From positions 68,439,240-68,503,239 of the forward strand of contig JALIGW010000001.1 in assembly GCA_023053685.1 (NCBI GenBank): a stretch of 64,000 nucleotides of DNA, written 5' to 3'. The notes beneath the pieces are model-generated. The model had not been told where the DNA came from and made no database searches. It worked only from the letters and a program-made list of their open reading frames with translations. The translations under genes and the position numbers were made by a program. The first letter of the stretch is position 1, and each line of letters starts with the position of its first letter. Source of the DNA: Diadophis punctatus similis (lineage: Eukaryota; Chordata; Lepidosauria; Squamata; Dipsadidae). Shown piece after piece: positions 34,171-44,824 of the stretch.

Positions 34171-34831
34171 GTTTCTGGTGCTCAATGCCAGCTTACCACA
34201 AGGAAATACAATGGGGAAGCATTAAGGAAGTTGGAAGTCACTCCCACTCCCAATTGTCTTTTTGCTCACCTAGGGTCATTCTGTTTTTCAGGAAATATTT
34301 TTATTTTATTTTATTTTTATTTTATTTTATTATTTTTGTCAAGCATATATAAGATTACAGTAAAAGTATAAACATGTATACATGAGTCGACTTTGAGTAC
34401 ATGGGAACATTAGGACAGGGACGGTATGCACATTGGTGCGCTTATGTATGCCCCTTACAAACCTCTTAGGAATGGGGTGAGGTCAACAGTAGACAGTCTA
34501 AGCAGGGGTGAAATCCTCCCGGTTCGGCCCGGTTCGGGCAAGTAGGAATAGGTAGTGGTTGTGGCGGCTAGTTCAGAGAACCAGTAGCAATGGCAGCATG
34601 AGGTTCCGCCCACCTGCCCCGACATCATCACTTCCTGGTTTTTTTAAAAAAAACTTTTAAAGCCTTTTTTCCCTGCCAGTTTGCCTGAAAGAAAGAGAGG
34701 GGGGAGGGAAGGGAAGGGAAGGGAGAAAGAAAGAGAAAGAAAGAGAGCTGTTAGAAGGAAAAAATCAGGACTCACTTTCCAGCCGGGAGATCACTTGGCA
34801 AAGAAGAAAAACAAATGCTGTCGCTTTAAAT

Positions 34832-34917
34832 CAGGAGTCCCCAAATTTAGCCGCATGGCTGGCTGAGGAATTCTGGGAGTCCACAAGTCTTAATGTTGCA
34901 AACTTTGGAGGCTCCTG
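34832..34917. mobile_element. Small foldback MITE inside the hAT element
   Basis: Ends CAGGAGTCCCCAAA and TTTGGAGGCTCCTG, with the perfect duplication CTTTAAAT (34824-34831 and 34918-34925). It is a shortened member of the foldback family; one arm lacks the TTCAACTCCCAG part. Confidence 0.9.
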
Positions 34918-35537
34918 CTTTAAATTGAAAAGCCTTTGGAAGCTGCTCGGAAGGGGGTTTTTAATTGCAGAAGTGAAGTGACATTCTGGGTTAGTTGAAC
35001 AACAAACTGGATAAAAGGAAGGATTCTTATATGGTTCTATGTTTTTGAATTTTTGGGGTTTGTGCAATATAGGCTTTGTGTTTTTAAAAGGATTTGGGTG
35101 ATTCCCATTGTGGCTAAATAACTTTTGTCCTGTGTCGGGTCTTGAATGTGGGGTTGCTTATTCTGATTCTACTACTGTGTTTTGTTAGCTGCCAAATCTT
35201 GCCATGGGGAAATTTCAAAATATCCCGTCTTGAATGGGTTTTCTAGGGATTTCAAGGGTTTGCCTGCTTGTGTGAATGGAGCCAAATGTCAGGCTTCCAC
35301 TTTCTATATGGTCATTATCTCATTATCTCTATCGGGCAGGAGTGTGGAATGAGCTTCAGGCAGGTCCTTTGATAGCAGCTTGATTTTTCCTTGTTTTTCT
35401 GTGAGCCTTATGAGTAATATTTTATTTGGGGGGGTTGCTTCCCACAGAAGTGAGAGGGGGAGAAGGAGAGGGAGAGGGAGGACCACAAACCTGGCTGGCA
35501 CTAGACACAGCTTCAGAGGATGCTTTGATTAGCACAG

Positions 35538-35590
35538 CAAAGGCTGGAAGGCACCTCAGAGGTCATCTGGTCCAACCCCCTGCTCCCTGG
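35538..35590 (-). mobile_element. CR1 3'-terminal scrap
   Basis: GGCTGGAAGGCACCTCAGAG followed by GTCATCTGGTCCAACCCCCT is the CR1 3' end on the minus strand, inside the hAT element. Confidence 0.65.
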
Positions 35591-35999
35591 CAAAATGGAC
35601 TGCTAAATTAGCTGCACCCACCCAGTCACATGACAACCTGGCCATGCCCACCTGAAGCCACACCCACCTGACCTCCAAGCCACATCCACAAAATTAGCCA
35701 TGCCCACAGAACCAGTAGGGGAAAATTTCACATTTTACCCCTGAGTCTAAGGTTAAAGTTTTGGGGATTGGGGGAAGAAACCACAGAGTCTGGTAGTGTA
35801 TTCCAGGCATTGATCACTCTGTTGCTGAAGTTGTATTTTCTGCAATCGAGTTTGGAGCGGTTTACCTTAAGTTTGTATCTATTGTGTGCTTGTGTATTGT
35901 TGCGGTTGAAGCTGAAGTAGTCATTGACGGGTAGGATTATCTGCTACACTTAAGTCAGATCTAAGGTGGTATAGTTCTAAATTGTCAAAACCCAAAATT

Positions 36000-36845
36000 T
36001 CAAGTCTGGTGACATAAGGTATTCTGTTGTGAACAGACATTTTCAATTGTATTAATGTCTGATATGTAGTGCAGGTTCCAGACAGATGAGCTGTATTCAA
36101 GAATTGGTCTAGCAAATGTTTTGTATGCTCTAGTTAAACGTACAATATTACCAGAGAAGAAGCTATGCAAGATTAGGTTAACAACTCTTAATGCTTTTTT
36201 GGCAATGTTGTTACAGTGGGCTCTGGCACTTAGATCATTAGAGATGAGTACTCCAAGGTCCTTAACAGAGTGAGGGTCGTCTACAAGGTCATGTCCATCC
36301 AGCTTGTATTTTGTGTTCTGATTTTTTTTGCCAATGTGTAAGACAGAGCATTTGTTGGTTGAGATTTGAAGTTGCCACTTGTTTGACCAATCTGACACAT
36401 AGTCAAGGTCTTTTTGAAGGGTAGCAGCATTGTTGGTGGTGTTGAATAGTTCTATATCATCAGCAAAGAGAACGCAGTAGCTTATAATATGATCACAAAG
36501 GTAATTTATGTAAAGTTTAAAAAGTGTTGGCCCTAAAACGCTGCCTTGGAAGACACCGCTGTTAACAGGGACAGGATTTGATATAGCGTTCGATATTTTC
36601 ACCGCTTGTTGCCTGTTTGACAGGAATGCAGCTATCCATTTATGCAGGGGGCCAGAAATGCCATAACATTGCAGTTTTAGAAGTAGTTTGTCATGCACCA
36701 CTGAATCAAAGGCTTTACAGAAGTCTATGTAAATTGCATCTATTGCTTTGCCTTGATCGGGTTGTGTAGTCCATATGTTTTTGCAATGTAGGAGTTGCAG
36801 ATTACAGGATAAATTTTTCCTGAAACCAAATTGTTTGTTAAACAA
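36000..36845 (-). pseudogene. LINE reverse transcriptase, partial
   Basis: 281 codons without a stop. Recognised RNA-dependent DNA polymerase blocks: QFGFRKN near residues 5-11, motif A DFCKAFDSV at 41-49 (aspartate 41 and 47), motif B SGVFQGSVLGP at 96-106, motif C FADD at 127-130, then WQLQISTNKCSVLHIG and the thumb-like RAYKTFARPILEYSSSVWN. The frame opens with TTG because the 5' part (fingers and endonuclease) is missing, so this is not a real start. The end shifts frame near 36000 before the C-terminal part. Not a host gene. Confidence 0.88.
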
Positions 36846-36849
36846 TGAT

Positions 36850-37200
36850 TACATTAAATTAAATTAAATTATTAAATTAAATTAAATTATTAAATTAAAT
36901 TTAAATTAAATTAAATAATAAAATAAAATAAAATAAAATAAAATAAAATAAAATAAAATAAAATAATAAAATAAAATAAAATAAAATAAAATAAAATAAA
37001 ATAAAATAAAATAAAATAAAATAAAATAATAAAATAAAATAAAATAAAATAAAATAAAATAAAATAAAATTAATTAAATTAAATTAAATTAAATTAAATT
37101 AAATTAAATTAAATTAAATTAAATTAAATTAAATTAAATTAAATTAAATTAAATTAAATTAAATTAAATTAAATTAAATTAAATTAAATTAAATTATTAT
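36850..37200. repeat. (AAAT/AAAAT)n low-complexity array, 350 bp
   Basis: Blocks of AATTA, AAAAT and AAATT pentamers alternate in homogeneous runs. It abuts the 5' truncation point of the LINE. No coding signal. Confidence 0.97.
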
Positions 37201-37529
37201 TAAATCTCAGTGAGTCACAGATAGTCTTTAATGGAATATAATTGTATATGAGTGAATCTCTCCTATCTATTATGTTGGTATTTAATCATCTGGTTCTGTC
37301 TCCTGCTCCATTCCATCCAAATTAAAATACTTTCATATTTCATATTTCTTTCAGGGGAAGATTGTTAGAGTTTTCCCTTTTTAAAAAAAATGCGAGTAAT
37401 TTCTTTAAGATAATTTCATCCCATTTGGAAAGTGCAATCATTTATGCATATTCAGTCACCTGGAAGAACATTTCTACCTAGAAGTTTATAATCCGAAGTG
37501 CAAATATACACAAACATTTCAGGAGGGGT

Positions 37530-38345
37530 CTGTTCTCTGAGCTTTCTGTTTAGCTCTCAGATGTTTCATTACCAAACTAGGTAACATCTTCAGTGGGGGT
37601 TTTGGGGTGAAGTCTTGTTCGTTTATGGATCTTGTGACTGGTTGAATCACAAGACTGATTCTGGACTTGTGACTTTGTGACTTCTGATTGGTTGTTATGA
37701 AGGGCAGAATTCAACTGGTGAGGGGATGGTTGGTTCTGCCATTGGTTGGTGGTTCAGATGGTCCACTTCCTTAATGGTTCGTATGCTGGTTCAATGTCAA
37801 TGTATTTGTTGATGGACCCATTGGTAGATTGCCAGGTTTCAAAAATGTCATGTGTCTGATGGGTTTTGGCATGGCCGATGACTTTGGCTTCATCCCAGTC
37901 AAACCGTTTATTTGTTATTGGTGTGACTGGTGATCAGAAACCTCAGATCATACTGTTTGACAGCCAGATAGTGTTCATGGATTCTGTTTTTTAACTGTCG
38001 TCCTCTCTGCCCAAGGTAGAACTGGTTACAAGGGTTGCAACTGATTCTGTATATTATGTTGGCACTGTCTTTTTTCCGTGTTCTGTCTTTGATATTCCTG
38101 CCTGAGTATAAACATGGGCTTGAGGGCTATTGTTATTCCTAGGGGTTGCAGTAGCCAGGCAGCCACTTCTGATGTTCCTTTGATGTTTGGCAGGATTTGT
38201 TTCTGTGTTGTGTCTCACTGTGTGATTTTTCAGGATTGGGTGCTATGTATCATAATATAAAGTTCTTGGCATAACCATTGTGGAGGAAAACATTGAAAAG
38301 GTGGTTTCTTTTCTGCTTTTCTTAGGGCTTTGGTGTTGCAGGGTG
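37530..38345 (-). mobile_element. Penelope-like element with GIY-YIG endonuclease fragment
   Basis: The minus strand encodes (about 38055-37955) IYRISCNPCNQFYLGQRGRQ followed by LKNRIHEHYLAV, the GIY-YIG nuclease core of Penelope-like elements (consensus YxGxTxR.L..R..EH; here LGQRGR, with T changed). After stops and a frameshift, FDWDEAKVIGHAKTHQTHDI then FETWQSTNGSINKYIDIEPA follows (37905-37770). The 3' end contains the TTACC/GGTAA hairpin with CTGAAGA and GAAAC (37563-37593). The RT domain is not present here. It is decayed. Confidence 0.85.
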
Positions 38346-38349
38346 TTCA

Positions 38350-38690
38350 CTGTACATAGAGACACACGCACACAAACACACAAGGAAAAAGAAATGAGAT
38401 GAAAGAGAAACACAAGAGAAAAACTCAGGTGCCTTTTGCAACAATTGTGGAGTTCTTGCCCAGATTATTTTGAAAGGAATCAGTTCAGGGAATGTAATAA
38501 TAATAATGCACATTTTAACTCAACCAGTGCTAAAACACCCTTTTTTTGTAGGCTCCAATTTAATTGCTTTCTTTTAATCGTCTTTTATTGTTATGGGAGT
38601 TTTAACAAATTTAACTATTACAATTAATCTCAGGAGGCAAATATGAATAACCAACTTCATAATTGCACTTCTTTCACAGGATTGGGAAAC
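38350..38690. other. No feature recognised
   Basis: Short AT-rich spacer with a small CACA-rich patch near 38365-38385. Confidence 0.4.
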
Positions 38691-38695
38691 TCTAG

Positions 38696-38765
38696 TACAG
38701 CCTTTCCAACTTTGGCAGAGTTAAGACTTGTGAACTTCAACTCCCAGAATTTCTCAACCAGCAGG
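38696..38765. mobile_element. Half of a foldback MITE
   Basis: Contains one arm (CTTTCCAACTTTGGCAGAGT, GAACTTCAACTCCCAGAATT) of the foldback family. The second arm is gone. Confidence 0.6.
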
Positions 38766-38827
38766 GACACGCCTGCTCTGGAATATATTTAAGGGAAGGG
38801 ACTTCCTTCTTGTTGCAGTTTCTATTG

Positions 38828-38962
38828 CAGGGGTCCTCAAACTTGGCAACTTTAAGACTTGAGGACTTCAACTCCCAGAATTCTCCAGCCAGCTATGCTG
38901 GCTGGAGAATTCTGGGAGTTGAAGTCCGCAAGTCTTAAAGTTGCCAAGTTTGAAGACCTCTG
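38828..38962. mobile_element. Foldback MITE (hAT-like) with perfect target duplication
   Basis: Ends CAGGGGTCCTCAAAC and GTTTGAAGACCTCTG, near-perfect arms, centre GCCAGCTATGCTGGCTGG. Flanked by TTCTATTG on both sides (38820-38827 and 38963-38970). Confidence 0.93.
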
Positions 38963-39267
38963 TTCTATTGCATCGTTCAAAACCTAAGTACAATTCAACA
39001 TGGTAAAATAAAATGTACGGGATTATACAGTTGTTCAAATTAAGTACAATTATAAATTTGGTTCAACAATATAAAGCATTTTATCCAAGAATTCTCTTCT
39101 TTTAGGCTGTCAAAGTTTCTTTCCATCAACTCTTATTCAGTACAAATAACTGAAGACCTGCATTTAGATTTAATTGAAAGAGCCAAATATGTTTCAGTTC
39201 TGTCATACTATCACTTTTTATATGAATAAAAAGCTACCAAGATGACATCCAAGGACAGTGGGGTATA

Positions 39268-39425
<158 letters not shown>

Positions 39426-39426
<1 letters not shown>

Positions 39427-39658
39427 GAGATTTATATACCGCCTCATAGTGCAAGCACTCTCTAAGCGGTTTACACCATTAAGCAATGTATATATTTACA
39501 TTGCCCCCAACAATCTGGGTCCTCATTTTACCTACCTCGGAAGGATGGAGGCTGAGTCAATCCTGTGCCGGTGAGATTTGAACAGCTGAACTCAAATGAT
39601 CACAGTCAGCTAAAGTAGCCTGCAGTACTGCTCTCTAACCACTGCGCCACCTCGGCGC
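39426..39658 (-). mobile_element. tRNA-derived SINE, AAAT-tailed subfamily
   Basis: Minus-strand copy with tRNA-like head (CGAGGTGGCGCAGTGG as box A), box B GTTCAAATCTCACCGG, body CCCAGATTGTTGGGGGCAAT, then TAAATATATACATTGC and CTTGCACTATGAGGC. The tail is AAAT, unlike the CTATTG tail of the other copies. The only other member in the window is 60765-60990. Confidence 0.9.
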
Positions 39659-39659
39659 T

Positions 39660-40705
39660 TATATTTCCTTCCTCTTCGTGTCTTCGTGGGTAGTTACTGA
39701 AATTTTCCAAATTAAATGGGAAAATAGTCTTAAGGGGAAAAAATACCTTCATAATACTTCCATTTTATTAGGATCAAATCCCTAAATGCGCAAGAATATT
39801 TATTAAATTACATTATGTGTGAGAGAGAAAGGGACAAAAATTAAACAACACATGTATTATTAAGGCTGAATATAAGAACCTTAAACCTAGAAAAAGAGCT
39901 CTATTTAAAAAACATAATTATGGAAGAGAATGATAGATTAAACCAAAGTTACTTTTGCTGTTTGTAAATTAGATCAAACCACACAATTTTGGAAAATCAA
40001 AAGGCTTCTTTGAAATATATATCTAATAATTTGATCATTCAAAAATGTCCAGGCAGCTCTGTATTTACAAGATCGGGCAGACAGTCCTGTATAACATCAA
40101 GAAGCATTATTCTTGATGTGTATTGATGAATGATTATAAAATATATACTTTTGAATTATGTATTTAGCTAGTGAAATGACTCTTTTAAGCCTTTACAAAG
40201 GAGGATGAAGGGAAATTTTGCCTAAACATGTCATGGAATAGATTGCTTCCCCATAAGTATGTACTGATACATATCTTGAGTGCTTTATTACTGGGAAGGT
40301 AAGGCATCATGACTGCCAATGTACTATGGCTCCCAACCAAAAACCTGAGGTTGGGACTGCAAAGGAAAGATTAAGTTGCAATCTTTGCCTTGCAATCTTT
40401 ATCCAGGTTATTGCAACCATTGGTATCGGAGATACAGAGAACAAGCACCAGGATGCTGCTTAAAGGGAACATACTGGGAAAATAGCTCTAAAGGGACTGT
40501 GACTCCCATTTTGATTTATTGGCACCAATCTCAGTTCATTTCAAAAAAGTAAAACCTGAGTAATGCTAAAGTTAAGTTCCACCTTGAATATGTCTTCATT
40601 TCTTACTTTCTATATGAGTGTCAAGAGATTGCTACATTTTTAATGGATAAAGAAAGTGGTGTGTTGGTTATAATGGGGAGATAGGAAGAATGGAGAGGAG
40701 TGGGA
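39660..40705. other. No feature recognised
   Basis: AT-rich DNA with no recognised element. Confidence 0.45.
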
Positions 40706-40707
40706 AA

Positions 40708-41291
40708 CCATGTCTTCCCAAAAATAAGACCCAGTTCTTATTTTCTTTTTTGGTACCAAAATAAACACCAGATCTTATTTTGGGAGGATGCCTTACCCGC
40801 TTAACTTAGGGCCACCGCATCCACACCTCCCACACCCTGACACCTGTTGCACCGCTGCCCAACCATGCAGGGGACTGCATAGCGCATTGTGTCATTGCAC
40901 ACATGAGTGGTGGCACTGGTGCGACAAGCCTCATGCAGTTCTGCTACAAGCGGCGGCAACAGCGCAATGCACCACATGGTGTCCAGCCACGAGCAGCCGC
41001 AAGTGGCTGCAGAAGAAGTCGGACAGTGGCGCAATAGGTGTCAGGGCATGGGAGGCCTAGCTGCAGCAGTCCTAAGGTAAGCAGGTGTGGGGCACATGGG
41101 GCAGCTCCATCCCCCCCATCCCCACCCTAGCTTGATTTTTATGCCTGCATCTCGCCCCACCTCATACAACCAGATAGTAGGCAGGGCTTAACGGGGTTTA
41201 TTTTGGGGGGTAGGGCTTATATTAGGTGCAAGCATAAAAATTGGGCTAGGGCTTGTTTTCAGGGTAGGTCATATTTATGGAGAAACATGGT
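40708..41291. mobile_element. Diverged TA-type MITE, GC-rich interior
   Basis: Left end CCATGTCTTCCCAAAAATAA and right end ATTTATGGAGAAACATGG are degenerate inverted repeats of the group at 24867-25002. TA is present on the right only. The interior (40790-41100) is GC-rich with CCACACC and GCAGC repeats, and gives chance frames of 77-90 codons. Confidence 0.6.
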
Positions 41292-41294
41292 AGT

Positions 41295-41692
41295 AAATAT
41301 TTAATTATGTAGGTAGACATAAAAATATGATAGACAGCTTCAACCTACTCAATTGAAAGGAAGGCAACCTTCTTTCACTAATGATGTGCAATCTAAGGAA
41401 GGAAGTCAAAGGGACAGTAGTAGTCATCTTGTCAATCTAAAAATTGTTTATTCTACACCTTTTTTACAACAGCAATCAGCATCAGCAATGAGGGTTAGGT
41501 TGCCCTGAAAGAGAGATCGACATGCTCTAAATTAGTCAGTGAATTTCTATGCTTGAGAATGGGTCATAACCTGACCAAAATGTTGATCTTTGGTATCCAA
41601 AAACCAACATTTTAACCAATATATGATAATGGCAAGTCAGTCTGGGTAAAACATTTTATTATTCATGATTTAATCCTGGATGAAAGTCTGGT
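41295..41692. other. No feature recognised
   Basis: Unique-looking DNA. Confidence 0.4.
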
Positions 41693-41696
41693 TTTA

Positions 41697-41926
41697 GCAA
41701 TTGCACCTAGACTTATATACAGCTTCATACTGCTTTACAGCACTCTCTAAGTGGTTTACAAATTTACAGAGTCAGCATATTGCCCCCATTAATCTGGGTC
41801 CTCATTTTACCAACCTTGGAAAGACAGAAGACTGAATTAACCTTGAACCAATCAAGATCGAACTCCTGGCAGTGGGCAGAGTTACCTGCAATACTGCATT
41901 CTAACCACTCTGCCACCACATCTCAT
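41697..41926 (-). mobile_element. tRNA-derived SINE (Sauria type), diverged
   Basis: Minus-strand copy. TATATAAGTCTAGGTGCAAT, AATATGCTGACTCTG and GGTAAAATGAGGACCC blocks are recognisable, and the head GTGGTGGCAGAGTGG is diverged. It abuts the hAT element at 41940. Confidence 0.85.
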
Positions 41927-41939
41927 ACATGGTCTAGTG

Positions 41940-42269
41940 CCAGGGTCAGCAACCCGGGGCTCTGGAGCTGCATGTGGCTCTTTCATCCCTCTGCTGGGGC
42001 TCCCTGTTGCTCAAAATATGCATCACAACTGCCAATGTGCGACACCCATCAACGCGCAATTAGTTAAGCTTTTCGACCCTGGTAGGCCAACCATGGATAA
42101 ATCCAAGAAAAGAAAAGTTTCAGAAGAAAACTTTCAACTATATATGCTAGTTTTGTAGCCGCTCAGGAAATAGTCAGGCATGAGAAGGGTTTTGTGGCTC
42201 CCGGTGTTTTCTTTTCTGTGGGAAATGGGTCCAAATGGCTCTCTGAGTGTTTAAGGTTGCCGACCCCTG
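41940..42269 (+). mobile_element. hAT element with remnant of transposase start
   Basis: Ends CCAGGGTCAGCAAC and GTTGCCGACCCCTG with GTCTAGTG on both sides (41932-41939 and 42270-42277). At 42094 an ATG opens MDKSKKRKVSEENFQLYMLVL and stops after 21 codons. MDKSKKRKV..EN resembles the start of Charlie/ZBED-like hAT transposases. So this is an internally deleted copy that kept the first codons. Related to 44472-44813 and 56865-57420 (TGGCTCTTTCAT block). Confidence 0.9.
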
Positions 42270-42279
42270 GTCTAGTGTA

Positions 42280-42780
42280 TATCACAACAGCTGACTGAGA
42301 GAGCAGAGTAGGTCATCTGTCACCACTCTGTCCATTGGGGTTCTCCATGGTGCTGCAGGCTAGAACTGGAAAGTAGGAAGCATTTATAGGTCTTCTGCCT
42401 TGTTGACTAGATTCTTCATTTAGCATTTCACTAAATTTGAGTGTCTGCTGTTGCGTTTTAATGGTACCGGTATTACAGGAATACTTTTAATGTATACTTC
42501 AGATACATTAATTACTCCTTAAAATCACCCGAATCACTAAAATCACTAAAAACTAGACTCTTAAAGCAGTGGATTTTTTTTCTAGGCATGCATGGAAATC
42601 TGAAAAAAGTCAGGCTACAATAATGAATTGTTTAGTGCATTCATGTTTGCACAAGGTTTCTTGGGAATCCATATGAGAATGCAGAGACCTAGCATTTATT
42701 TGCTGCCTCTTCCTAAATTAATCGAGGTGATTTTGAGCAATTTCATTGGATTCTGTAGAGATTCTCAGTCGTCCAGGTCA
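42280..42780. other. No feature recognised
   Basis: Unique-looking DNA. The 70-codon frame at 42628 has no recognised domain. Confidence 0.4.
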
Positions 42781-42787
42781 TGGTTGT

Positions 42788-42948
42788 CCCAAAGGTGCTT
42801 TTTCAGGAGGCAACTGGACTTCGTTGATTTTTTCTTTTGAAGACATTTCGCTTCTCATCCAAGAAGCTTCTTCTTGGGTGAGAAATGAAACATCTTCAAA
42901 AGAAAAAACAAAAAAAGTCCAGTTGCCTCCTGAAAAAGCACCTTTGGG
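42788..42948. mobile_element. Palindromic (head-to-head) Penelope-type end
   Basis: The first 33 bases (42788-42820, starting CCCAAAGGTGCTTTTTCAGG) recur as an exact reverse complement at 42916-42948, and the similarity continues into the middle (arms of about 70 bases). Each arm contains a GAAGACATTTCGCTTCTCAT-like block known from Penelope-like 3' ends. Right of the palindrome begins unrelated sequence. Confidence 0.75.
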
Positions 42949-43006
42949 ATTTCATTGGATTTGCCACTCATATTAGAGCTCAGATATTTCTTAATATCAT
43001 CTATGG

Positions 43007-43152
43007 CAGGGGTGGCCAAACTATGGTTCTTTGAGGACCTGTGGACTTCAACTCCCAGAATTCCTGAGCTAGCCATGCATGCATGGCTAGCTCAGGAATT
43101 CTGGGAGTTGAAGTCCACAGGTCCTCAAAGAACCATAGTTTGGTCACCCCTG
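43007..43152. mobile_element. Foldback MITE (hAT-like), near-perfect palindrome
   Basis: Ends CAGGGGTGGCCAAAC and GTTTGGTCACCCCTG, with the perfect duplication ATCTATGG (42999-43006 and 43153-43160). The centre GCATGCATGC is a perfect palindrome, so almost the whole 146 bases could form one hairpin. Arms carry GGACTTCAACTCCCAGAATT. Confidence 0.94.
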
Positions 43153-43164
43153 ATCTATGGTCTC

Positions 43165-44465
43165 TGGAAGTCTGAACCTGAAACCTCCAGCATATAACAC
43201 GCATACTCCTTCATTATGATGTAACTCACCCCTGCCCCCTATCCCTCTTTCTCATGTATTTGCATTGAAGATCATCTGGAAAACCTTGAGGAGAGCTTTT
43301 CTGCGCTATTCTTTCAGAGAACCAATGCTAATGCAATCAAATCTTTAAATGGGATCAACTCTCTGAATTGAATTGGAAAGCTGAATGCCTTTGAATTGAT
43401 CCAACAATTTAAAAAGGAAAAAGGCATTGGCTTCAATATCAATTTTGGAAAATTGAATTGGCCTGATTTGATGCTTCAATGTACACTCAGCTTTCAGAAT
43501 TTAGTCAAAACACTGAATCAGGTGAAATAAATCAAAGATCAAACTGAACCCTATCTGCATTTTCATGGCATGCAATCTTACTGAAATCCCAACATTACCA
43601 TTTCCTCTAGAAGCAAGAGCATTTTATTGTAAATGCTTCCACTATTGTGTGAATGGGGGAAAAAACACCAAGTGGTTTTATCCTATCCCTCTGATAGGCT
43701 GATTATCACTGGCAGGCAGTAACCATCTTTGGAAAAGAGGACAATAAAGCCATCACAGGAAGATGTATTAAAAGTACAATCAGCTCACCATCTACATGCA
43801 GAATAGCATATTTCCATTTCAAATGTGAATCAGTTTGAACCTTTCATATTTTGACACATTATCTTGGGGATTGTGCTCCCCCAGGAACCATGATCAGTAT
43901 TCTCCTTGAGACTATATCTTCAGGATCAGCAATTTGATGTTTAAGGAAATTGGGCACTGGGGCTTTTGTTGAAAACTAGATATGGCATCTAATGTTCCTG
44001 TTTTGATCACTGCTCCAGTAAACACAGAGATTGTTTTCTTTCTCATTCTGAAAAATACAAAATGGAATGCCCTACTCTATTTGCAAAACACCACAATAAA
44101 CCTTTTTTTAAAAAAAGAGTTAAATTAATGAGACACTTTGTATCATTAAACTGCAAGGCATTGTCAATGGAGTAAGTATCAATTGAAAATGACAGAGGAG
44201 AGTCCATACTGGAATCCCTGTTAACATATAGAGCAGATTCTTAAAGATTTTGGAACTTGACAATAAAAACTGGAGCCATTTGTATGTGTGTTCTGTCTTT
44301 GTTAAAAAAAATGTACCAAGTGTTATGTTCTTTTTAAACTACATTTGGGAGAATAACAACTGAGAACGTCTGAAAGACAAGGAGATTATATTGGAAATGG
44401 TGTATTAGAGGAAGAGAACTGACATTTTCTCAGGTCTAACTCACACAAATGGCCATATGGTAGAT
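43165..44465. other. No feature recognised (1.3 kb)
   Basis: AT-rich DNA with no recognised repeat, gene or RNA. Confidence 0.45.
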
Positions 44466-44471
44466 CTACTC

Positions 44472-44813
44472 CATGGGTCGGCAACCTTAAACACTCAAAG
44501 AGCCACAGAGGTCCTAACTGGAAGCACCCCGTTCAATTCTGGAGCCGACCGGAAGTCCGGTTCCCCCATCATAGTCTCCTCCTAGCGTGGCATCCTTTTT
44601 CCTCTACCAGTCCTAATCAAAAGCCCTATCAATTGTGGAGCCGACTGGAAAACCCACCCCTTGCCATAGAGTCTCCTCCTGGCATGCCCTGCTTCCCCCC
44701 ACCAGCAACCTGAAGCTCCTCTCAAAATGGTGGTGCCAACCAGTGACAGGGAGCTGCAGCAGAGGGATGAAAGAGCCATATGCGGCTCCAGAGCCACAGG
44801 TTGTGGACACCTG
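44472..44813 (-). mobile_element. Non-autonomous hAT element (GTCGGCAACC family)
   Basis: Ends CATGGGTCGGCAACC and GGTTGTGGACACCTG, with ATCTACTC/ATCTAGTC (44464-44471 and 44814-44821), 7 of 8 bases. Inverted relative to 41940 and 56865, and shares GATGAAAGAGCCA. The middle contains GGAGCCGACCGGAA repeats (about 44541 and 44637). Confidence 0.9.
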
Positions 44814-44824
44814 ATCTAGTCTTT

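Larger units (their letters stand above)
34503..35743. mobile_element. Non-autonomous hAT element inside the LINE
   Basis: Ends CAGGGGTGAAAT and TTTTACCCCTG are inverted repeats, and AGTCTAAG flanks both sides (34495-34502 and 35744-35751). It breaks the ORF2 C-terminus of the surrounding LINE. The right part repeats CCACACCCACCTGA and GCCATGCCCAC-type motifs. It holds a foldback element (34832-34917) and a CR1 scrap (about 35540-35585), plus purine-rich tracts at 34690-34750 and 35445-35485. Confidence 0.92.
34284..36850 (-). mobile_element. LINE (CR1/L2/Rex1-type) with readable RT, split by hAT
   Basis: Minus-strand element in the order: 5'-truncated reverse transcriptase (36845 to 36000), ORF2 C-terminus (35990 to 35752), 3' UTR (34500 to 34330) and an AAAAT tail near 34290-34335. 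A hAT element (34503-35743) interrupts the ORF2 C-terminus. Its relative at 30055-30515 shows the uninterrupted 3' end. Codon 'FADD' and the polymerase spacing place it in the Jockey superfamily; I cannot fix the exact clade. Confidence 0.85.

Noticed and set aside
36000..36845. 281-codon frame considered as a host gene
   Set aside because: Has LINE reverse-transcriptase motifs A, B and C and lies within LINE 3' structure.
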